Positions 36,376 through 48,180 of a stretch of DNA of 64,000 nt are shown here, piece after piece; position 1 is the first letter of the stretch; each line of letters begins with the position of its first letter. This DNA is from Prunella strophiata (lineage: Eukaryota > Chordata > Aves > Passeriformes > Prunellidae): contig JAZBQD010000033.1 in the NCBI GenBank assembly GCA_036583965.1, forward strand, positions 19,801,446 through 19,865,445, given 5' to 3'. Below the pieces are notes generated by a model. The model saw nothing but the letters and a program-made list of their open reading frames with translations. It ran no database searches and was not told the origin of the DNA. The position numbers were made by a program, and so were the translations under genes.

Positions 36376-39300
36376 TCTTTAGGCAAACTTCAGTCAGACC
36401 CTCAGCCCATCTGTGCAGGAATCTCACACACAGCAAAATTCCATGTACAGAAGTGCCCATGCTGGGGATATCCAGCCCTGTTCCTGTCTGCATTCCCTGT
36501 GTGGGTATGGAACAGGCTGATGGATGCAAACTGCAACTGTGGACAGATTTGCTTACCACTAATGTCTGAGCATCTTTCCATCTGATGTGTTTTTTCATAA
36601 CTGTGATTCCTCGTTCTGATTTGCATGAAATGTTGGCTGTCACTCATTCCTGTCTCCATCCACTCTACCTGCCATCCTTCTTAAACTCAAATAAGATGCC
36701 CTTATCATGTCCAAAGACCATTTTTTAAATCGTGAAGCTAGAGATTTTTCTTTTCTTTTCTTTTTTTTTCCCCAGTGAGACCTGTGAAAACAAAATGATA
36801 ATGCAAAGGATGTTATAGTACCAAAGAAATCCCATCATTTTCTTGCAGTCTCTGCCTGCTTAATGTTTAATCAACACCTCTGGGAGGTAAAACCATCATT
36901 CTGAAAATACTGTACTTGTGTGAAATTTTAATGTGGAATCTTTGTTTCACCAGGTAATGTTGGCTTACATGCAACAAACCTCTGTGTGGACGATGATAGA
37001 AGGATTGATTGTGCTGTTTCTTTCTGTCTGAGCCCCTGGGAGGCTTTGGAGCTGTTTTGCCACCATAACTGGTTAACACAGAGGCTCCCCTGCAATGATG
37101 CTGAGCTTTCAGATGCTTCCATCATGTATTGGAGTGGTCTGGTTTTTCTTAACTCTTCTCAAGAGCACAATGGGAATTTTTGCACACTAGCACAGCCAGG
37201 GAAAACTGGGAAATAGCTTATACCCCTAAAATGAAAAATATCTCTTTATAGATAAACGTAGTTTGCAACTCTCAGTTTATTTTTTCCCACTGCTGGGCAC
37301 TGTTCTCTTCCCTGAGACACAAAGCAAATACTTCTTGTGTCCTCCCTACAAACACCTCTAGAGACATCCCACACCATGCAGCAGCATCCCTGGGCCTGTG
37401 GTAGCTTCCAGTCAGTGCTTAGTCCCAGGTAAGGACATATCTGAAGGAGCTGCTCTTCAGAATTCTTTTTAGTACTGATGTGGCATTTCATATATAATAT
37501 TCTTTGATGTTTTCTACCAAAAAAAGTTGAATAAGGATCTAATTTCTAGCTGCAGTTGCCTAGCTGTATACCTCAGCATGTTTAAGCTCTCTCTAGAATA
37601 TGCAGAGATATAAAAACTTGGTGGTATTTTAATTTTCAAACTGAGCAAAGGAGCGGGAGCAGCATGGCCCAGCCCAGCAGCACGTCACCCAGAGAGGCAG
37701 GATGCAGATGGACAGAGCAAACCAGATCCAAACTGTGACCAAATCCTGCCCCAAGTCAGTGTGAGGTTCAGCTGATTACATAAGGCATCTGTGCTCACAC
37801 CCTATGGCAAAGGAAAGCTGGCATAATTAGAGTAATACTTGTAATTTTCCACTTGATGCCTACGTGATGCAGGGAGTGCAAATGGTGGCTTGTGCTCCTG
37901 AGCACAGTCGGGAGAACTGGCAGAACAGCCTGAAATTTGGTTTTGGATTTTCTTGTTTTTCTTCCTTCATTGTGTTCCTTTCCATCCTCCTCCTTTAGCC
38001 TGTTCTTTACTTTAAAGGAAGTGGCCCCTCGTGGTCGTGTCACTGGTTCAGAAGTGGCTGGAGCCTCCTGCCAGGCCAGCATCTCCTTCCCTGCCATAAA
38101 GCACTTCTAGCATTACAGATGTGGGTATTCCAAACTGCTCCTGCCTCGTGGCACCATTCATGATGCTGGCAACTCCTCCTGGAGACAGAGCTCTTCCTTG
38201 CCTCTTGGGAGGGAGGGGGGTGGAGCACAGACCTGGGCATCACCAGGATTTCTGTGTGTCAGCCTCCCTCAGAAGGGGGTTGCATCTGTTCTGCATTTCC
38301 AGCAGAATGTGGGCAGTCAAAATACCTGTGGGAAGTTCTGTGTGTGTTAAAAATAAAGGGGCCGTGGCCACATTAGGCTGGGTATGTAAATGACAGCCTA
38401 ATGTAATTTTTCTAATGGGAAAAAGAGAAGTGGCCCTTTCAAAGCAGTGTTTTTCTCAGAGTTTAAGTCATCAGCGTTGGCCTTGGCTCGTTGGGCTGTT
38501 CTTCCCTTTGTGGAGAGTCCTGTCTCTGAGATGGAAATGGGTTAACTGGGTGGTGCTCACAAACAACTCACAGTATTTGTGGATTTGAAAACAAAAGCAA
38601 ACAGATTTCAAGCTGAATTTTCCTAATGCTGCTCCCTGTGATTCTCTTCCTCTGTCTCTTTTCTTTCTTGCCCCCCCTCCCCTCCCTGGCAGGGAAGATA
38701 ATGTCCTGCACCAGTTCTGCTGCCCACCTTCGGGGTCTAGCAGCCCATCCTCGAGATGACAGCGCGGCTGGGCTGGCTGCTGCAGCCCGTGCTCCTCTGC
38801 CCAGCCCATCTCTCCTCCCTTTCTGTGGGCATGGACTGGCACTGCCGTGGGACCCCCGTGCTGCCAGTCTGAGCAATGCCTCCTCTCCAGCCTCCCCACA
38901 GCTCTCTCCTCCTGCCCAGTGCTGAGGACACACGCCAGCTGGGAACAGATTCCTGCAGTGCACAGTTTATTTTGAGCTAAAATAAACGGTACCATAAGCC
39001 CTGAGGTGTAGTGTGAGTTTTGTTGCTGTCTGGACGTGGCTGTGTGGTGTGGACGGGCACAGCCCAAGGGGATTTTTCTCTGCCAGATGTGGGGTGGGAG
39101 GGCAGCTCTTGTGAGAATCTCTGTTGGTTTAAGTTTGTTTCAAGGCTGGGCAAACACCAGCACAGGATGTTTTATGGATGTTGCTGCTAGAGATGAACCC
39201 TTCTTCCTTTTCTTGGTGCTGGTTCTGAGGAGCCAGCACATTTCTGTTGTGGCAGCACATCTCTCTCCATGCCTGCTTCCATCCTAAGCTCTGTCTTCTC

Positions 39301-41079
39301 CTTTCCTTGGCCTCTGTGCAAGGCTTGGATCAACCAAAGGACCAGGTCACTGCTCTCGTGCTTCTGTCGCCTCATCAGTGACAATATTTCTCTCAAAGCT
39401 GTGATTCAGTTGTCACTGAAGGAATGAACTTGCAGCTGCACAGCCCCATGGCTGCAGCTGGAGAAATGAGATTGTGTCCAAGTCCCCACTGCTCACCAGG
39501 CTCTTGGTTGGTTGCACCTTTCCAGACACGCCCTGTGGCTCTAAAATAACCAGAGAATTTCTGCTGGTTGGGTTTTCCAGCTTAACCAGTGCAAGCAGAT
39601 GTACCAAGGAACAGAATTTCTCTGCAGTTGAATTTAGTACCCTGAAAATAGTGGGAAAGAAGGACTGGGAGAGGGGGAAAAATCCTTCAATCTGTAGTTG
39701 CTATCATGAGGTAGAACTATTGCTCCCACTGTCTGGGGCTGGTGTAAAGGCAGAGGTGGCCTGATGCAGGGTGGAAAGCAGGTATTTATTTGTACTTGTG
39801 TGTGGCTTTGAGGATGGGATAAAAGGAGAATCACCAGGATCAAGGCAGGGAGAACTGTGAAGGCAGCTTGAGGCTCTCTCTCATCTTTACAATGTGCTTT
39901 TTTCTCCCCAAAGGAATCTCCAAAAAACCAGAATACAGATTATTTGCTTTTCTCTGATGGTTTGATCCACTGTCTCTATCCTTGCTGTGAAATGTTCCCT
40001 TGTGCTTGCCTTGGCTGTCACTGTGCAGTGTCCAGGCCTAGGCAGGGATTTGCAGGCACAAGAATAATCTGCCTTCAATGATTTTGCAAGTTTTTCTGCA
40101 TCATTTCTGCTCACTGCTCATACTCTGTGGATGCTGCTGTTCTTTGGTATTGAATGTTCTCAGTTTCACACATTTCTTAATCACTTTTCATTACAGTATA
40201 GAGGAAGAACACTCATTCCCACTGTAAAATTTCAAAATAATGTATGCAAGAAATAGTGTAGTGGCTGACTGCAGTTTATTATATCCCTGGAATATATATC
40301 TGAAATTATATTCCCTGGACTATATCCCTCTGATGTTTACTGGGCAAGGCAAAACACTGAAATGTTTGAACACTGCTCACCATTTGGGTCTTTTACTCTA
40401 TAATTAAGAGTTTCTCAGAGTTGCTTCCCAAAGATAGAAACAGCAGGAATTTCTGATATTTTGACTTGCTTATCTCCCTCCCAGATGTAAACAGTGATTA
40501 CCACTGTCTCCTCAGTGAACTGAACTCTGGAGCACTGTAATTATTCCCTTGCAGAGGGGAAGGTTTGTCCAAGGAGTAGCTTTTATCTATTTGTGCAAAG
40601 GCAAACAAAGAAGCAAGACTGATTTAACCCTGCAAATTCAACCCCCCAGGCTGAAGGGCCAGTGTGTGATTATCCTGAAAGTGGCTGCAGTTAATGATGA
40701 GGCTCAGGAGAAAATGAAGGCAGAGCCTGACCAGCATTATTGGCTGTCACAGGACACTGGCACATGGGGTGTTTCTATCCAGTAGTTTTCCAATTAAGGG
40801 GAAATAGGGTCATTAGGGGTTGCTGGGACTTGGAACAGTTTGAGTTTGTAGCTGTAGTGCCCCTGAATTGTGGCATTTTCTCTTTAGGAGCACACAGAGA
40901 GCTGACCTTCCCTGGTGCAGTGGAAGGCAGAAATGCAGGAGTAAACATTTCCCTCTTTGAATAAATCATGGCTGGCTGAATAAAACATGCTGTGCATCCC
41001 TGGCTCCAGCAGCAGAGGCTGGTAGGGGCTCTCTTAGCTAACCAGAGTTAGAAGTAGATGACCTAAAATGCTGCATGCT

Positions 41080-41138
41080 ATTATAAAACAGGGAAAGGTA
41101 CCAGCAGAAAATTATAAAACAGGGAAAGGTACCAGCAG
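41080..41138 (+). repeat. 31-bp tandem duplication
   Basis: 'attataaaacagggaaagg' followed by 'taccagcag' occurs at 41080 and again at 41111. The near-identity of the two copies suggests a recent slippage or duplication event. Confidence 0.9.
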
Positions 41139-42275
41139 CAAAATTCTCCTTCCTAGGTGAATTTGCACTGTGTTTGTGAGGAGTGAAGACTGTCTTATTG
41201 TGCATTTTGGGATGGAAGGCAAAGTAGAAATGGCATTTTTCTTATTTTTTTCTCATTTTCTCCTTCCATGAACTCAGAGGGCTGAAAAAAAAGCTGCTGC
41301 TTTGGGGGAGTTCAGACGGGGAATTTCTCCTTTGTCAGCTTTAGGCACTTGCACCATTTAGGATCAGGCTGGTTTGGTTTTCTTCTGCAGTGTGGAGTTC
41401 TCCTGTGCAAACATATTCATCTCTTACGTGGTTTTGCCTGAAATAGGTGGGTGAGACTCCAGCTTTGCAGAGCAACCACTGCCTTGCTGTTATTTTCTGT
41501 GCTTGTATTATTTTCTCTCCATTAACAACTGTGGGGAGTCCCTAACACAGCTCAGAGCAGTGTGTGGACACTCTGGGCTAGAACAGGATGGATTTTTGTG
41601 CACCACTAGATGGAGCAAAAAAAAAAGCCAAAACCAAACCAGTTCAACTGAGATAAATTAAGAGATTCATCTCCCAAAGTAGATTTTAACTAGCTGAAGG
41701 AAAATACTGTGTAATGTAGGAGAAGGAATTATCCCCTGAAAAATGCAGCAGGGTGTAGATCTCAGCACAGCTCACTCAAGGTTTTCAGATGCTCCCTTGG
41801 CCAAGCCAGCAGCTGTGTCATGGCACAGAGATTGCCACCATTCCAGGCAGCTCAGGACTCGTGAGCAGTTTGAATTATAAAGTAATTTTTGGCCGAGGCA
41901 GCTCCTTCCTTGAGCAGTGCCCAGGGATGGCAATGAATGGAATGGGATGCTCAGGGATGCAATGAAGCAGCACTGGGGCAGCACTTGAGGTCACTGCTGA
42001 GAGGTGGGGACTTGGAATTCCCTGTTTGGGAAGGCTGAGCCCCCTCTGGAACCCCCTGAGCCACAGTTTTGCAAGGGGAGCATTTGCATTCTGGGATATT
42101 TATTTGCCAAATGGCCCATTTGATGTGCAGCACCAATTTCTTTTCCACTTGGAATACTGAAATGGAGCAGGGAGTTCTCAGAAAATCCAACCCCAAAACC
42201 ACCCATCCCAAAATCTGTGGGAGCACTCTGTCTTTGTGTTGTGCCAGGATTGCATGTGGGTGCTGGTAGAATTTT

Positions 42276-42330
42276 TTAAAGTTTTTTTTTCTTTTTTTTT
42301 CTTTTTTTTTTTAATTTTTTTTATTTTTTG
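42276..42330 (+). repeat. T-rich low-complexity tract
   Basis: Successive runs of 8 to 12 T interrupted by single C or AA. Confidence 0.95.
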
Positions 42331-42492
42331 CAATAATTGACAATTTCCTGGCGTGGGGGCTAGAGGGAGCTCCAATGCAGCCTTCCCGAAGCTTTCCCGG
42401 TAAATCACTCCTGCCTGGCTTGGTCCCTGGAGCTGCAAAGGAGGGAGGAAGCCAGCTCGATGTACTTCTGCCCCCTGTGAACACTGGAGATG

Positions 42493-42542
42493 GGATATCT
42501 ATGGATATATATGGATATCTAGGGATATATATGGATGTATAT
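42493..42542 (+). repeat. 10-bp tandem repeat, 5 copies
   Basis: Five units of the form GGATATMTAT: ctat, atat, ctag, atat endings, then a last unit GGATGTATAT. The period matches about one helical turn. Confidence 0.88.
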
Positions 42543-43024
42543 GCCAGGATGCCCTACAGTCAATGTCAATTATATGTTTTATAACTCTTATCATAAATGT
42601 TGTCTATAAATTTTATAATTATACCCTAAATAGGCTGTTTGATTGTGCCCCCGCCTTTCTGGAGTGTAATGCAGAATGTGTTCCAGGAGAGGTTTGTGTG
42701 TAACAGCACAGAAAAAGCCACAGGGGGTGTTTCACATCCCACTGTCACTGGTGGCTGTCTGGGAAGGGCTATGAGAACAGGACAGACACACAGCAATACC
42801 TCTCCTAGGCTAGTTGGTTTTCAAGTAAAGAAACTGATAATTAAAAGGTATGAAACAATATGATTCTATAGATTTTATTACTGCTAGATGAACATATGTA
42901 CTGAAAAATCAGCAGAAAATCCAGGTTTATTATTCTACATCTAGTGAAGTAATTTATAACAGTTCATGGTATCACAGCTGTATTTACAAGGTGTTTGGCA
43001 TTCTGAGCCTTTCCCCTCATTTTT

Positions 43025-43150
43025 TTGGGACATGGTTTAGTGTCATGGGGGTGTTCAGATGAAAGTTGAACTTAGGATCTTAAGAGGTCTTTTCCAACCT
43101 CAGTGGAAAACCTCAGTTCCAACCAAACACAGTGATTCTGTGGTTCAGGT
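43025..43150 (+). mobile_element. CR1 LINE 3' tail, sense, diverged
   Basis: 'gggacatggtttagtgtcat', 'ttaggatcttaagaggtc', 'ttttccaacctcag' and 'gtgattctgtggttc' correspond to the terminal part of a CR1. A small internal duplication around 'cctcagtggaaaacctcag' interrupts the tail. Confidence 0.75.
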
Positions 43151-43249
43151 GGGTTTCCCTTTTTCTTTTAACTCCCCAAACTGCAGCAGCTGCGTAGGGC
43201 TGGGAGGGTCCTGTCCAGGAGGGGCTGGGCTGAACAGCACTGGGTGCTT

Positions 43250-46200
43250 TATTCCCCTTTCCTGGGTGTTTTATCCCATTCTCTGAGTGTTTTATCCCAT
43301 TCTCTCAGTGTTTATCCCATTCCCTGGATGTTTATCCCATTCCCTGGGTGTTTTATCCCACTCTCTGGGTGTTTTATCCCATTGCCTGGGTGTTTTATCC
43401 CATTCTCTGGGTGTTTTATCCCATTGCCTGGGTGTTTTATCCCACTCCCTGGGTGTTTTATCCCATTCCCTGGGTGTTTTATCCCACTCCCTGGGTGTTT
43501 TATCCCACTCCCTGGGTGTTTTATCCCATTCCCTGGGTGTTTTATCCCACTCCCTGGGTGTTTTATCCCATTCCCTGGGTGTTTTATCCCACTCCCTGGG
43601 TGTTTTATCCCATTCTCTCAGTGTTTATCCCATTCCCTGGGTGTTTTATCCCACTCCCTGGGTGTTTTATCCCACTCCCTGGGTGTTTTATCCCATTGCC
43701 TGGGTGTTTTATCCCACTCCCTGGGTGTTTTATCCCACTCCCTGGGTGTTTTATCCCATTCTCTCAGTGTTTATCCCATTCCCTGGGTGTTTTATCCCAC
43801 TCCCTGGGTGTTTTATCCCACTCCCTGGGTGTTTTATCCCATTCTCTCAGTGTTTATCCCATTCCCTGGATGTTTATCCCATTCCCTGGGTGTTTTATCC
43901 CATTGCCTGGGTGTTTTATCCCATTCCCTGGGTGTTTTATCCCATTGCCTGGGTGTTTTATCCCATTCCCTGGGTGTTTTATCCCACTCCCTGGGTGTTT
44001 TATCCCACTCCCTGGGTGTTTTATCCCATTCCCTGGGTGTTTTATCCCACTCCCTGGGTGTTTTATCCCATTCCCTGGGTGTTTTATCCCATTCCCTGGG
44101 TGTTTTATCCCATTCTCTCAGTGTTTATCCCATTCCCTGGATGTTTATCCCATTCCCTGGGTGTTTTATCCCATTGCCTGGGTGTTTTATCCCATTCTCT
44201 CAGTGTTTTATCCCATTCCCTGGGTGTTTTATCCCACTCCCTGGGTGTTTTACCCCATTCTCTCAGTGTTTATCCCATTCCCTGGGTGTTTTATCCCATT
44301 CCCTGGGTGTTTTATCCCATTGCCTGGGTGTTTTATCCCATTCTCTCAGTGTTTATCCCATTCCCTGGGTGTTTATCCCATTCCCTGAGTGTTTTATCCC
44401 ATTCCCTGGGTGTTTTATCCCATTGCCTGGGTGTTTTATCCCATTCTCTCAGTGTTTATCCCATTCCCTGGATGTTTATCCCATTCCCTGAGTGTTTTAT
44501 CCCTTTGCCTGGGTGTTGTATCCCATTCTCTCAGTGTTTATCCCATTCTCTCAGTGTTTATCCCATTCTCTCAGTGTTTATCCCATTCCCTGGGTGTTTT
44601 ATCCCATTCCCTGGGTGTTTTATCCCATTCTCTCAGTGTTTATCCCATTCCCTGGGTGTTTTATCCCACTCCCTGGGTGTTTTATCCCACTCCCTGGGTG
44701 TTTTATCCCATTCCCTGGGTGTTTTATCCCATTGCCTGGGTGTTTTATCCCACTCCCTGGGTGTTTTATCCCATTCTCTCAGTGTTTTATCCCACTCCCT
44801 GGGTGTTTTATCCCACTCCCTGGGTGTTTTATCCCACTCCCTGGGTGTTTTATCCCACTCCCTGGGTGTTTTATCCCACTCCCTGGGTGTTTTATCCCAC
44901 TCCCTGGGTGTTTTATCCCACTCCCTGGGTGTTTTATCCCACTCCCTGGGTGTTTTATCCCACTCCCTGGGTGTTTTATCCCACTCCCTGGGTGTTTTAT
45001 CCCACTCCCTGGGTGTTTTATCCCACTCCCTGGGTGTTTTATCCCACTCCCTGGGTGTTTTATCCCACTCCCTGGGTGTTTTATCCCACTCCCTGGGTGT
45101 TTTATCCCACTCCCTGGGTGTTTTATCCCACTCCCTGGGTGTTTTATCCCACTCCCTGGGTGTTTTATCCCACTCCCTGGGTGTTTTATCCCACTCCCTG
45201 GGTGTTTTATCCCACTCCCTGGGTGTTTTATCCCACTCCCTGGGTGTTTTATCCCACTCCCTGGGTGTTTTATCCCACTCCCTGGGTGTTTTATCCCACT
45301 CCCTGGGTGTTTTATCCCACTCCCTGGGTGTTTTATCCCACTCCCTGGGTGTTTTATCCCACTCCCTGGGTGTTTTATCCCACTCCCTGGGTGTTTTATC
45401 CCACTCCCTGGGTGTTTTATCCCACTCCCTGGGTGTTTTATCCCACTCCCTGGGTGTTTTATCCCACTCCCTGGGTGTTTTATCCCACTCCCTGGGTGTT
45501 TTATCCCACTCCCTGGGTGTTTTATCCCACTCCCTGGGTGTTTTATCCCACTCCCTGGGTGTTTTATCCCATTCCCTGGGTGTTTTATCCCACTCCCTGG
45601 GTGTTTTATCCCACTCCCTGGGTGTTTTATCCCACTCCCTGGGTGTTTTATCCCACTCCCTGGGTGTTTTATCCCACTCCCTGGGTGTTTTATCCCACTC
45701 CCTGGGTGTTTTATCCCACTCCCTGGGTGTTTTATCCCACTCCCTGGGTGTTTTATCCCACTCCCTGGGTGTTTTATCCCACTCCCTGGGTGTTTTATCC
45801 CACTCCCTGGGTGTTTTATCCCACTCCCTGGGTGTTTTATCCCACTCCCTGGGTGTTTTATCCCACTCCCTGGGTGTTTTATCCCACTCCCTGGGTGTTT
45901 TATCCCATTCCCTGGGTGTTTTATCCCACTCCCTGGGTGTTTTATCCCATTCCCTGGGTGTTTTATCCCACTCCCTGGGTGTTTTATCCCACTCCCTGGG
46001 TGTTTTATCCCACTCCCTGGGTGTTTTATCCCATTCCCTGGGTGTTTTATCCCACTCCCTGGGTGTTTTATCCCACTCCCTGGGTGTTTTATCCCACTCC
46101 CTGGGTGTTTTATCCCATTCCCTGGGTGTTTTATCCCACTCCCTGGGTGTTTTATCCCACTCCCTGGGTGTTTTATCCCACTCCCTGGGTGTTTTATCCC

Positions 46201-46925
46201 ACTCCCTGGGTGTTTTATCCCACTCCCTGGGTGTTTTATCCCATTCCCTGGGTGTTTTATCCCATTCCCTGGGTGTTTTATCCCACTCCCTGGGTGTTTT
46301 ATCCCACTCCCTGGGTGTTTTATCCCACTCCCTGGGTGTTTTATCCCACTCCCTGGGTGTTTTATCCCACTCCCTGGGTGTTTTATCCCATTCCCTGGGT
46401 GTTTTATCCCATTCCCTGGGTGTTTTATCCCATTCCCTGGGTGTTTTATCCCACTCCCTGGGTGTTTTATCCCATTCCCTGGGTGTTTTATCCCATTCCC
46501 TGGGTGTTTTATCCCACTCCCTGGGTGTTTTATCCCACTCCCTGGGTGTTTTATCCCACTCCCTGGGTGTTTTATCCCACTCCCTGGGTGTTTTATCCCA
46601 TTCCCTGGGTGTTTTATCCCATTCCCTGGGTGTTTTATCCCACTCCCTGGGTGTTTTATCCCACTCCCTGGGTGTTTTATCCCACTCCCTGGGTGTTTTA
46701 TCCCACTCCCTGGGTGTTTTATCCCACTCCCTGGGTGTTTTATCCCATTCCCTGGGTGTTTTATCCCACTCCCTGGGTGTTTTATCCCACTCCCTGGGTG
46801 TTTTATCCCACTCCCTGGGTGTTTTATCCCACTCCCTGGGTGTTTTATCCCACTCCCTGGGTGTTTTATCCCACTCCCTGGGTGTTTTATCCCACTCCCT
46901 GGGTGTTTTATCCCACTCCCTGGGT
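43250..46925 (+). repeat. 21-bp minisatellite, about 175 copies (3.7 kb)
   Basis: Head-to-tail array with consensus TGTTTTATCCCACTCCCTGG plus one G. Main variants are CACTCCCTGGG, CATTCCCTGGG, CATTGCCTGGG, and 20-bp forms with CATTCTCTCAG or ending GGATG, which lack one T of the T4 run. CCCA and TGGG form short inverted arms within most units. The left 1.5 kb mixes all variants. From about 44782 onward only the CACTCCC and CATTCCC forms occur. The 21-bp period is divisible by three and the unit has no stop in several frames, so open frames of 346 to 1235 codons arise by repetition alone. The 20-bp variants shift the frame each time. Confidence 0.98.
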
Positions 46926-47262
46926 AACTGCTACAGCTCCCTGAAAGGTGGCTGTGCTCAGCTGGGGTTGGGCTCTTTCTCCAGGCAGCACTGACAGAAC
47001 CAGAGGACACAGCCTCAAGCTGTGCTAAGGGAAATGTAGGTTGGATCTTAGGAAAAAGTTTTTTACAGAAGGGTGATAAAGTACTGGAATGGCCTTCCTG
47101 GGGAGGTGGTGGAGTCACCATCCCTGGATGTGTTTTTATAAAAACACTGGATGTGGCACTGGGTGCCAGGGTTTAGTTGAGGTGTTGGGACATGGGTTGG
47201 ACTCGATGATCTTGAGGGTCTTTTCCAACCTGGTCATTCTGTGATTCTGTGAATTCTGATGA
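46926..47262 (+). mobile_element. CR1 LINE fragment, 3' end, sense
   Basis: Begins exactly where the 21-bp array stops: 'acagctccctgaaaggtgg', 'ggttgggctctttctcc', 'gaggacacagcctcaagctg', 'ggttggatcttaggaaaaag', 'ggaggtggtggagtcacc', 'ggttggactcgatgatctt', 'gggtcttttccaacctgg', 'cattctgtgattctgtga'. The complete tail with two terminal repeats indicates a fairly well-preserved 3' end. Confidence 0.95.
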
Positions 47263-48180
47263 GCAAGGCCCCCTTGTTTGTGTCCAGTTAACACCTTTAT
47301 GTGGCATTCATGTTTTATCTCAGTCATTTCTGTAAAAAGCAGGTGTTGCTGTTTTCCCTTTAGACCTGAGATTTGAGAAGATTTGAAAGTAATTGTCTTT
47401 ATTTGAAATAAACAAGGTGGGAAGCTGGAATTTCAAATAGCCAAAAGCTGTTTCCTTTGATTTATGTTTATTTCCCATATTCAAGTGAAAATGTGCAAAT
47501 ATGTCCTTTTCTAATACCTAGTGCTTCAAGCAAGTCCTTCCTGCTCTGTACCCATTCAAGTATTTAGCTTCTTTTTTATGTTATTTGTGTGCTCTTTGGC
47601 CTTTAATCATCTTTGCCTGCTGCATTCCTAGAACAAATGCATAAAATCAACCCAATTTATGACCCATTAATGTAAGCATTTCATCCTAAAGAAAGTATGT
47701 CACATCTCATTCACCTCTGAATTTTTTTTCCAAGCCAATCACTGGAGCATTGCACACCTGAAAATGAGATAGCGTTGAAATCCATCTTGCTCTCTTCAAT
47801 TAAATTCTTTTTTACGGAGGATTCAATTAGTTGTAATTGCTGCTTTACGACACGCTTTTGCCAGGGGCTGGGCTGGTGAGATAATTAATCTTGCTCAGGA
47901 AATGTTGCTCCAATCATTTTCCTCTGTCACCCACCGAGGGCTGGTATTAATCAGGAGCTGTCTCCCGACACGGCGGCTCTGCCAGCGCCGTCCCTGCCGA
48001 GGCAGATGGCCCTGCCAGACCCGTTCGTGTCCGGGGTCAGGGGTTCTGACTGAAGTCACTTCAGCCCTCTGTCAGGGTGACTCAGCTGTGCCCACCACTC
48101 TCAGGAGTGCTGGAGGTGCCTTCAGTGCCCAGCCTGGGGTTGGGGTGCTCTCCATGTGCCTGGAGCTCTTCAGGAGCCCA
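47263..48180. other. single-copy DNA with a CpG-rich patch
   Basis: AT-rich to about 47930, then a compact CpG-rich patch with nine CpGs between 47966 and 48033, in a region otherwise poor in CpG. 'gataattaatcttgctcagg' and 'gtattaatcaggagctg' precede it. No exon is recognised. Confidence 0.45.

Larger units (their letters stand above)
36376..43024. other. single-copy non-coding DNA with small repeats
   Basis: No recognised gene over 6.6 kb. Holds a T/C-rich tract at about 36748-36772, a 31-bp tandem duplication at 41080-41138, a T-rich tract at 42276-42330 and a 10-bp array at 42493-42542. Segment 38693-39000 is a weak terminal-exon candidate (see findings). Confidence 0.45.

Noticed and set aside
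32592..38722. Similarity between 'ctctgcaccagttttgctg' near 32605 and 'cctgcaccagttctgctg' near 38706, as a shared exon or repeat
   Set aside because: The match covers only about 18 bp with no extension. Several such matches are expected by chance in 64 kb.
43287..46994. 1235-codon plus-strand open frame (and its 811, 851 and minus 780-codon companions)
   Set aside because: They exist only because a 21-bp unit without stops repeats. The longest starts at GTG, the frame is shifted by every 20-bp variant, and there is no unique coding sequence or domain.
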